From: Adineta vaga
Taxonomy: Eukaryota; Rotifera
Assembly (NCBI GenBank): GCA_021613535.1
Contig: CP075497.1
Coordinates: 11,222,001 to 11,286,000, forward strand
Reading direction: 5' to 3'
Length of the DNA stretch: 64,000 nucleotides
The notes beneath the pieces are model-generated. The model was not told the origin of the DNA, did not search any database, and saw only the letters and a program-made list of their open reading frames with translations. Position numbers and translations under genes: made by a program. Of the stretch, positions 55,300 to 64,000 are shown one piece after another (the stretch's first letter is position 1; each line of letters begins with the position of its first letter).

Positions 55300-58200
55300 T
55301 TATGCGTTCAACATAATTTCTTTTAAAGTTGCTTTGAATTTGTCTGTAAAGGAATCTGAATGTGTAGCAAATGTTCGATCTAATTGATGAATTTCGATTT
55401 GTGAGGATTGTTGTTTAATAACAAGTGCAAATGCTGTTTCATATTGATTACTTGTTGAAAGTACAAAATGACTGAGGCTAAAAATAATGAAGAAATTTAT
55501 TTTCGAGAAAAAAGAAATACTTTCTTACTTTTCTATTTTAACATTTCCTAATGGTTCATGTAAATCTTTTGTTAAATCCCAATATTTAATGTGACCACGA
55601 GAATCATGAGCAAAGAAGATACTTGCTCGGCCCGATGACCAATTACAACTGAGAACTGTTGATGACGAACGAAAAGCATGTGGCCAAGAAAGAATCGGTT
55701 CATCTAAACTCGATAGTTTTATCAATAAATCATCACTTTTTTCTTTTTACCTCGTCCTGTATTATATAAATACAATTGACCATGTGCAGTACCAACAAGT
55801 AGTAATTTATTAATCATTGGATTAAATGCTAAGCAAGTAACTTCAATTTGTGATTCTATACAGAACAAAAGTCAAAGTTTTATGTTCATTTTTCTGTGCG
55901 TAAAAATCAATCCTTACCTAAATCAGTTGATATGCGAAGTTTTGATGGTGTACCCATTTCACCATATCGAGTCATATGATAAACTGCATTCTAAATTATA
56001 AATAAATGTATCATTTTTTGAATAAAGAATACATTCTCATCATACAGCATTGCTGGCTACATAAAGATTGTCTACATCATTGATTGGACAGGAGAGATCA
56101 TAAGCTTGAATAGAATCTCTACAAACAAAAAAAGAAATGTTTATCGAGAATTTGTTCTCGAAATACAAAAGAAATTATCTTACTTAGCCATGTATATAGA
56201 TTGTTTTATTTGAATAGAAGATGTTTGTGTCATTCGAACTCGACCACCTGGTTTTAAACCTAAATCAGCAACTGACCCAACTTCATCCGATTTAATCAAT
56301 TCCACTACCGACTAAAAAGAAATATTTAAAATCGTTTTAAATATTAATCAATACATTTAGGTTATTTGTATTACCCAAATGATAATCAATCCATCTCGAT
56401 CCAATGATGCCAACGAAAATGAACCTGTCGATTGATCACTTTTATTATTCATACTTCACAAAAAAAATACAAATCTTCAATTCAAATTAAATTATACAAT
56501 AATCAATTAATTACCTTGTTGTTCGTAAAGGTAAAACACGAATCACTTCATTATAATGTCGTTCATTAAATTGAATATTTGCTAAGGAAAAATCATTATT
56601 TTCATTTCGAAATTTCTCATAAAACAAAGGTTTACCCGTCGAAAAGGTAGGACTACTTGGCATGGGTTCATGCGAATCAGATTTGTATCTATTCGGTTCA
56701 CTTATATCGAATAAAACAACGGAACCGTCATGCTAAATGAAAAGAATTTCGAATTTTTGTCTATAGAATTGATTCTATTTACACATCCAGCAAATACATA
56801 AACCATAGAGGAAGAACAGCAACGAACAGATGCTTCACAAGTCAGTAATCTTAACGGTTTCTCAGGATTTCGCACATTATAAATTGCACCAAAACTTGTG
56901 GTATAAATCTAAATATTAAAAAACATTCTTGATCTTTGTTCAAAAGAAATTACAGTAAAGAAACGAACTGGTTCATAAAAAACTGCAACTTGATCAGGTT
57001 TGTCAGGACAAAAACAAGCAGTAGCAATTGAAATTTCTAGAAGAACAATGTTTAGTTTGAATTTTAGGAATATTTTTCCAATCAATTACTTGATTCAAAC
57101 GAAAGTCCTGGGAGTATAGTCAATCCAGATGCGAAATTTAAATCTGAATCTCGTTGCATGCCATCTTGTTCATTATTTTCTTTCGATCGTTTGGATTTCG
57201 ATTTCACATTACTAGTTGATTGTTCACCAAGTAATGCAAAGATCAACTAAGAATGAAAAATCATTGATGTCTCTTTATTCACCTAGATTCTTTCCTTACT
57301 TTGCCTGAATTAATCACAAATGTTTGATAACGTCCAAGATCAGTTTCTAATCGAAGCATACGTAATAATTCATCATTTTCACGTGTTTTATGCATATCTA
57401 AATCGATTATAAAATAAATTCTTCGATACGAAAAAATTCCTTTGAACTTACCTGAAAATTTATTGTCATCATTGATACTTCCACTTCCACATGCTTTCTG
57501 TTCATTTTCACTTGGATGTTGTGTCCACATAGATCGTGTATCGATTTCATCCGTTTGCGATTGGACATGTTCAGCATCATCATTCGTTTGTGTTTTAACA
57601 CTTGATGTCCAACCTGCTCCCTCATCGAGATTATTAGTTGATGATTGATTCTTTTTATTATTCAAACGAATATCACGCATGTAAGTAGCATGAGCTGGCA
57701 TTGGAGCCATATCGAGAATATTGAATGATTGACGATCAAGTTCAATTAAACGAGAGAGATCTTTGTAACGACGTCGAATACGATCTGAGACACTTTGAGA
57801 ATGAAAACGACGTGAATTTGTATAGACTTGAGCATCATCAAGACCAGCGGAGGTAGAATATGACTTGGACGGAGAAGGCTAAATAATCAATGAGAAATAC
57901 AAGGAATTTATGATTGAAAAAATGTCTTACTTCGTCATAGTTTGAACGATGTTTTTCTTCTCTACGGGATTTCGATGATTTCTAAATAGTAATTCGATAT
58001 TTATAGAATAAGAGAATATGAAATTTTTAGACTTACCTTGACAGGTTGATGATCCGCTTCGTCATCAAAATCATCATCATAATTCTTGAAAAGAAAACAT
58101 TACGAAATGATATTCGAGTTCATATTGAAAAACTCTTACCTGCTCGAAATCATCACTATAATTTTCATCTTTTTCACTCGCTTTATTTTTCTGAAATTAA

Positions 58201-58980
58201 CATAAAACAAAAAAAAAGAACTTATACTTTTCTAAAAGAATGTCTACTAACATGTTTCGACAGAGGCGGAGATGAAGGTGGTGATTTCGCTCGTGATGAC
58301 TAAGTTTAAATAATTAAATAGTCAGTTATCTCAGTGACGGAAAAAAGAATGGAGAAATATTTACTTTATGTTTTCGACTATCACCATTTTCCATATCACG
58401 ATTCTATTCCAAGAAAATCAATCGATTTCATTCTAATGATTTCAATTATCAAATTACTTTTTCTTTTCGTTTTCGTCGTTCTTCTTCATATTCTTCTTGT
58501 TCACGTCTTAATCTTCCTTCTTCTTCTTCTTTTTCCTGTTTTAATCTCTCTTCTTCTTCACGTTGTTTACGCAATTTTCGACGTCGTCGACGTTCAGCTT
58601 CTTCTTCTTCTGCTGCTGCTATTGCATTTTCATCCTGTTCAGTAGTTTTACTTCTGTGTTTTGATTTTGATTGATGTGACTCTGATTTCTATTCGAAGAA
58701 AGAAAAATATCATCATTTGAACATACACTTTCCAAGAATATTTACCTCTCGATGTTTTGATGATGATGCCTCTTGATCATAATCTTTCGAACTTCGTCGA
58801 TATTTATCTTCTGCATAGTCATCCTTCGAATATATGAATGAAAAAATTGAAAACTATCACTCAAAATTCATATATACTTTGCTATTATGTTTGCTTTTAC
58901 TTGAATCACGATGCTACAAACATAATTGAGATTGAATTTAATGATAATTAAAACTCAAATCTTACCTTTTTACTCGTCAT
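55300..58980 (-). CDS. DYNC2I1: WD repeat protein 60 / dynein-2 intermediate chain 1
   Basis: About twenty short exons on the minus strand, from MTSKK (ATG 58980) to a TAA at 55302-55300. The N-terminal third is highly charged and basic (RRSSKDYDQEASSSKHREK, AERRRRRKLRKQREEEERLK), as in WDR60. The mid-region LIELDRQSFNILDMAPMPA, YMRDIRLNNKKNQS, then QTDEIDTRSMWTQHPSENEQ matches the conserved WDR60 block before the propeller. The C-terminal part has WD40-type segments (HDSRGHIKYWDLTKDLHEPL, GTAHGQLYLYNT-like) and ends FKATLKEIMLNA. The protein is an intermediate chain of cytoplasmic dynein-2, which drives retrograde intraflagellar transport in cilia. It is convergent with TAF7 (63 bp between stops) and divergent from the TMEM35-like gene. 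I did not verify every small exon boundary. Confidence 0.85.
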
Positions 58981-59181
58981 TTTCTTATTTCAAAAAAGAA
59001 CAGAACAGCTGTAAGGAAATAAACCATCCATTGCATATTCTCATCATCCTCTTGTTCCCAACGTTTTCCTCTTCTATAGAATCAATCTTCCAAGTGCATA
59101 GGTAACTTTATATGCCAAAAATTCTAGTGTGTCTTTTCCTGATTGGTCAGATAAACTAAATCAGGTTATCTCACTCATCCG

Positions 59182-59192
59182 TATATATATAT
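59182..59192 (+). promoter_or_regulatory. Possible TATA element of the TMEM35-like gene
   Basis: TATATATATAT about 45 bp upstream of the ATG at 59236, in the 255 bp divergent promoter shared with WDR60. Confidence 0.4.
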
Positions 59193-59235
59193 CATTTTGA
59201 ATGAAACAATATTTGTGCTCAAACTCAAAAACGAG

Positions 59236-59748
59236 ATGGGATCGCTTGCTTTACATTTATTGACTGTTGTGCTTGGTGTGACCTTTGTTTTTCTTGGTCA
59301 TATCCAATTAACTCCTCAATTTTTTCCGGAATATCATACTCAAATACGAAATGAATTCGGAAAATTAAATAAAGAATTCCCATTGTATCATCTCACCGGT
59401 TGGCGTCCTTATGCCAAAAACTATCGAATAGGTTTAGGCGTTGCTGAAATGTCCGCAGGAACTTTATTATTACTCGGTGGAGGTTTGTAAAAATTCAACA
59501 ACGAATAGAATTTGTTTTATTTCAATGTGTTTTTCTTTGATTTAGTTGCTTCTCAATCGTTAGGTACACTGGTATTACTTGTGATAATGACAAATATGAT
59601 AATTGCATTTCATAAATTAAATTATAGTATTGAATATCTTGGTGCGGCAGTATTTCTTACATTTTTACTTCTTCTTCGACTCATTTTTGCCTCAAAATCA
59701 AAAGCATCTCGAGTTGTCAAACAAAATATTGAAAAAAAAGTGGAATAA
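59236..59748 (+). CDS. TMEM35/NACHO-like acetylcholine receptor chaperone (DoxX-like fold)
   Basis: Two exons (59236-59482, 59546-59748) give 149 residues with four hydrophobic segments. The N-terminal part LLTVVLGVTFVFLGHIQLTP matches the TMEM35 start pattern of a TM followed by G-x-I-x-LTP. Then come a polar loop (HTQIRNEFGKLNKEFPLYHL), a TM with RIGLGVAEMSAGTLLLLGG, and two more TM segments with TNMIIAFHKLN and LTFLLLLRLIFASKSK, plus a basic tail. Length and pattern agree with TMEM35A (NACHO), an ER membrane chaperone for nicotinic receptor assembly; TMEM35B is the alternative. The frame is open upstream to 59197 but without an ATG, so I start at MGSLALHLL. Confidence 0.75.
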
Positions 59749-60306
59749 AATCCTCTTCTCGTTGTTATTTTCTTTTTCTACTCGGTTATGCATGTAGTTT
59801 TGATTTGAAATAACATGTAGCGCTTAATAAAAAACACAAACAATGGTTTTTGCTGATGAAGAGAGATTTATTTTCAATGATTTGTCACAGATCTCACGAA
59901 GAAAATGTCAAAATACGGAGCTGACTGTGAAGAAAAGCATACGATATCGATTGACCTATACTCCAACTGTTTTCTTTTCTATCGAGGTGAAATACCCAGC
60001 TGTCGATGATTGAGAACAACGAACAAGATTATCTGTAAAAGATGAAATTTGATTTTATTTTTCTTTTTTCATAATTTAACAGTGTAAAAAAAATCATATA
60101 GTAAAAAGATTTCATTCGGGCACTTTGTTCAGTGAGATGTTTAAATGTGAAGAGGATTTGGTTAAATAGATAAAACTTATGGGTAAATAGAGAATAATGA
60201 AAAACAGAAAAAGAAAGAAACAAGCAAATCTAATCAATCTAAATTATAGCTATTGTTGTGTGAAGAAGAAAAAAACACGAATGAACAGAAGAGCAATTGC
60301 GTGAGT
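59749..60306. other. Intergenic region between convergent genes
   Basis: 3' flanks of the TMEM35-like gene (AATAAA near 59826) and of the paramyosin-like gene. No coding frame supported. Confidence 0.4.
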
Positions 60307-63300
60307 TTATTCATAATCAATAGTGCGATGAACCGATCGAGCACGGATTAATGTTGTTGTGACCATTTCAGCACGTTCTTCTGCATCTTCAAGCTCTCGT
60401 TCAAGTCGACGAGCGCGAGTTAAGACTAAAATGGAAAGTAAAATATCAAAGTTTTGGTTTATATTGAAATGTAGAGTTTACCTTGGGCAGCTGATGATTC
60501 GGCACTTTCAATTTGTGATTTATAAACACGCATTTTATCATTAACTTTACTTAATGAATCAGTAAGTGAAAGAACTTTTGTTTGTTCTTCATCAATTTGA
60601 GTTAATAAATCTTTCACACGTTTTTCATAACGACGTAGATCTTTAAGGAGTTCTTGATAACGAGCACGTTCTAATTCAAGTTCAGTTTCAAGTTGGGCAA
60701 CCTATCAACAAAATGTTTCCCTATTGTCTAGGAGATCGATATTTTCATTTTCGTCAAATACTTACACGTCCTTCATATTTAGCAGCAATACGTTTGCCTT
60801 CAGCACGAGCATAAGCTTCAGCTTCATCGATCTTAGCATTACATTCACGTAATTGTTGATCTAAAGAACGTTTTGAAGCTTCAGCTTCGGCAGCTTTTTC
60901 ACGTTCATGACGAATATCTTCGTCACGATGAATTAGTTCTGCGGCGAATTTTCGTGCCTAAATATACGGAAAAAAAGGTGACTTAACTTCGCATGTATTC
61001 TTCTCATATCTAACGGGGCAATCATTTCTCATAAATGATTCTTTTAGATGTAAACATATATGCAATGTTTTTGTAACCTCTGTCTATTCGATACTATTTC
61101 TCATTAATAAAAACTAAAAAATATTGATCGCGTCTCTGTGATACTGAGGAAATTTAGAAGAAAAAAGCTATGTAAGAAGACAAAACAAATTGTATTTTAC
61201 TCGTTCATCAACGATCTTCAATTCTTGTCGTATATCAGCAATTTCTCCTTGGTATTGTATAGCATCTGCTTCAAATTTCTTTCTTTCAGCAATAGTACGA
61301 TTAGCAAATGATATTGCTTCTGTTAGACGTTGTTCGGAATCATGTAATTCAAGCTCAGTTGTCTTACGAGCTTTATCACTCTAAGAAAAACAGAAAATTT
61401 TCATTCAAATGAAATCAAACATCGAAATGAAACATACACGATCGAGTAGGATACGAGTTTCTTCGATTTCACCACGAAGAATACCTAAATAGAAATAAAA
61501 GAATAGGATATGATTATAAGGAGGAGTTCAATCAAGCACCAACCATTTCGTTTATCTGCAGCTGCAAGTAAATCTCGTGTAGCTTCATGAAGTGCCTGTT
61601 CTTCCATAAATTGATCTTGTATATCTTTGAGATTACTTTGAAGTTTTTTCAATTGATTTTCTAAATCAGCTTTGATTTTTTTTATTGATTCAAAACGAAC
61701 ATGAAGTTCTTCAATTTCCGATTGATATTTCGTTTTCAAACGATTCATATCGGTCTTATAACGTGCTTCTAATTCTTCGATTTGAGATTGTAGTTGTTCA
61801 ATTTGTCGTCGATGACCAGAACTAAATTTATGAATGTAAATTTGAAGAAAAAAAAACAAAACAAATAATGTTCGTATTTTACCGAATTGTTTCAAGTTCT
61901 TCTTCTTTTTCTGCAACTTTCTTTTCTAAATCAGTACGAAGTCGTTCGACTGAACCATGTAAACTATTATATTTGCTTATTTCAATATGTATTTGTTCAC
62001 GATAGTCTTCAATCGTTGAATTTAATGATAATTTCTCAGCTTCAAGTTGTTTACGAAGACGATCCATTTCCACGATACGTGTATTCAAATCAGATATTTG
62101 ATTTAATTGAACATCCATTTCATCTAAACAAGATTTCGAAATTGTTAATACGAACGTTAATCGAATGTATTATCTATATGTAAGATGATCCAAAGATCTC
62201 ATAAAACGATAACTTTGTATATCGTTCGAGGTCAATTTTATTCTCATATATTAGTCATTAGGATAAAACCAATGTGTTTCCGTGAAGAATAGTCAACAAA
62301 CCTTGTAGACGACGTTTGTCACGTGTAATAATTTCAATTTGTTCAGCAAGTTGTTCATTTAAACTTTTTACTTTCACCAATTCACTTTGATAATTACGAT
62401 ATGCTTGTAAAGCTGATTCTAATTCAGCATTCAATTGATTTAAACGTTGTCGAGCATCATCAGCTTCCTTTTCTAATTGTTTATTACGACGGGTTGCTTC
62501 ATCAGCACGTTTACGTTGCTTAATGAAACAAATCACATAATGAAAAGGTTTTTTATTAATTGATTTTTATTTACTTTATCAAATTCATCAGCAATTTTAT
62601 CATATTCACTTTGAAGACGTTGTTTGATTTTTTCAAGATTACTTGCTTTGGCAAGAACATCAGTCAATTGCTCTTGAACTTCATTGATACGTGCATTAAA
62701 TCGACGTCTAGAGTAGCAAATAGAAAAGAATTGTTCGTTAAAAATCAATGATTATACCTTTGATCTTCAATTTCTTCGTTTTTAGATTCAAGTTCTTTTT
62801 CATAACGATCACGCACATGACGTGTCTCTTCTTGAATTTTAATTAATGCTTTTTGTAATTCAGTTTTTGCTTCTAATTCATCATCTAACTGTAATCTTGT
62901 TGATTCTAAATCCATTTGAAATGTTTTCACTGATGATTGTAATGTACGATTTGTCTAAAGACAAGAAAGAATATCTTCAATTGAAATGAAAATTTTTTAT
63001 TGAGTCTTACAGCCATTTCAGTTTCCAAATGAAGACGAGCTTCTTCAAGGTCACCTTGTGCTCGTCGATAATTTGTTTGTAATGTTGTTAATTCAAATTC
63101 TGCAGTTTCAAGTCGACGACTAAATACTAGATTTTCTTCCGCGAGACGAGATTTTGCTGTATTAGCATCCGTTAATTGACGAATAGCATCATCGATTTTA
63201 TTACTCATTTCAATTAATCGTGATTCAAGTTCTTTATTCATTGATACAGCTTGACTTTTTCCTTTGGCTAATGATTCAACTTCCATTTTCAATTCTTCAA

Positions 63301-63854
63301 TTTCGATGATAAATGTTTTACTTTCCTTGTCATGTCTAAAATAGAACAAATCAATCGAATTTTCAAGTAAAATGATACGATGAATATGAAAATATTGACC
63401 TGGCTTTTCCTTTACTTAAAGCTTCAACTTGACTGGTCAGATCAGAAACTGTATCCTGAAAACGACGACGAAATCCACTTTGCGTTTCATCATGTTCGGT
63501 TGATTGAAGTTCAAGTTTTTGACGTAAATCATGAATTTCCTGTTTTAAACTAAAGAAAATTTCCTATTGATTCCGGCTCTATTGGCTTAATCAAAATATT
63601 TTACCGTTTATTTGCGTCAACTTCTCGGTCACGAGCATTGGTTACTTCGTCAAATTGTTGTTCCAATTCATCGAAATCAATTCGTAAAGCTGTTAATTCT
63701 TTTTCTTGACGAAATCGTACATCACGTTCCGATTTCATTTCTTCTTCAATATCACGAAGACGAGTCTAAATCATTTGATTATTTTCATAATAACAAAACT
63801 ATTTCTTTCATTCGAAAACTTACAGCTAATATGGCTTCAGTCATCTTTGATTGT
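60307..63854 (-). CDS. Paramyosin / myosin-rod coiled-coil protein, C-terminal part (continues past right edge)
   Basis: About fourteen exons in view on the minus strand, the first at 63854-63824 (phase shows that more lies upstream, outside the window) and the stop at 60309-60307. The whole visible protein is an uninterrupted heptad-repeat coiled coil, e.g. LRDIEEEMKSERDVRFRQEK, ADEATRRNKQLEKEADDARQ, EEQALHEATRDLLAAADKRN, GEIEETRILLDRSDKARKTT, KIDEAEAYARAEGKRIAAKY, LLKDLRRYEKRVKDLLTQID, RRLERELEDAEERAEM. These blocks align in order with the C-terminal rod of paramyosin and muscle myosin heavy chain. The ending IRARSVHRTIDYE is more like paramyosin tails than the myosin tailpiece. No motor domain is in the window, so myosin heavy chain cannot be excluded. 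Expected in thick filaments of muscle. Confidence 0.75.
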
Positions 63855-64000
63855 CTAAATAGAAATCAACAAATGTTACATAGAAAGAAAACAAGGACAA
63901 GGAGTTAAGAGTGATGACAATACATTCTTCTTGTAATGTGATGAGTTGTGATAAATAGAAAGATATACATTCACAAACGATTATCTCATCGCTGATCATC

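Overview
The window looks like a piece of a compact, AT-rich animal nuclear genome. It carries spliced genes with mostly 45-70 bp GT-AG introns, very short gaps between genes, and animal-specific families: paramyosin-type coiled coil, an acetylcholine-receptor chaperone-like protein, rhodopsin-like GPCRs, BIRC6, TAF7, and WDR60/DYNC2I1. The style fits a bdelloid rotifer best (tiny introns, tandem GPCR clusters, several ATGs sitting directly behind a splice-acceptor-like AG, as expected for spliced-leader trans-splicing). That assignment is an inference; no marker gene proves it.

Layout. 0-3.3 kb: first exon of a minus-strand gene running off the left edge, a CHCHD2/CHCHD10 gene, an intronless tail-anchored hypothetical, and a secreted cyclophilin with an apparent frameshift. 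3.4-10 kb: three minus-strand paralogous GPCR genes with the same two-exon structure, with a CS-alpha-beta defensin-like secreted peptide gene among them. 10.7-14.2 kb: a RING protein with unusual cysteine-rich repeats, and a larger GPCR with a very long second extracellular loop. 14.2-20 kb: mostly non-coding, with one coding-like terminal exon. 20-24 kb: divergent PSMD13 (proteasome lid) and ADH5/class III alcohol dehydrogenase genes. 24.5-29.4 kb: a HERC4-type HECT ubiquitin ligase with an apparent frameshift. 29.6-34.1 kb: a 73-residue protein, a single-pass membrane protein and a SAM-domain protein (apparent frameshift in an A homopolymer), all on the minus strand.

35.8-55.2 kb is a continuous plus-strand run: BIRC6 (about 4495 residues, seven exons), a small membrane protein, SLX4 (apparently in two adjacent ORFs), and TAF7. 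Gaps are 13-303 bp, and two starts lie directly behind strong acceptor-like AGs, which suggests an operon-like block. 55.3-64 kb: WDR60/DYNC2I1 (minus), a TMEM35/NACHO-like gene (plus), and the 3' part of a paramyosin/myosin-rod gene (minus) that continues beyond the right edge.

Functionally, ubiquitin/proteasome genes are common (PSMD13, HERC4, BIRC6, RING protein), but nothing in the sequence shows that they are co-regulated. The most unusual points are the defensin-like gene, the GPCR cluster lacking the DRY arginine, the split SLX4 inside a tight gene block, and three apparent single-base frameshifts next to an intact 13.5 kb BIRC6 coding sequence.
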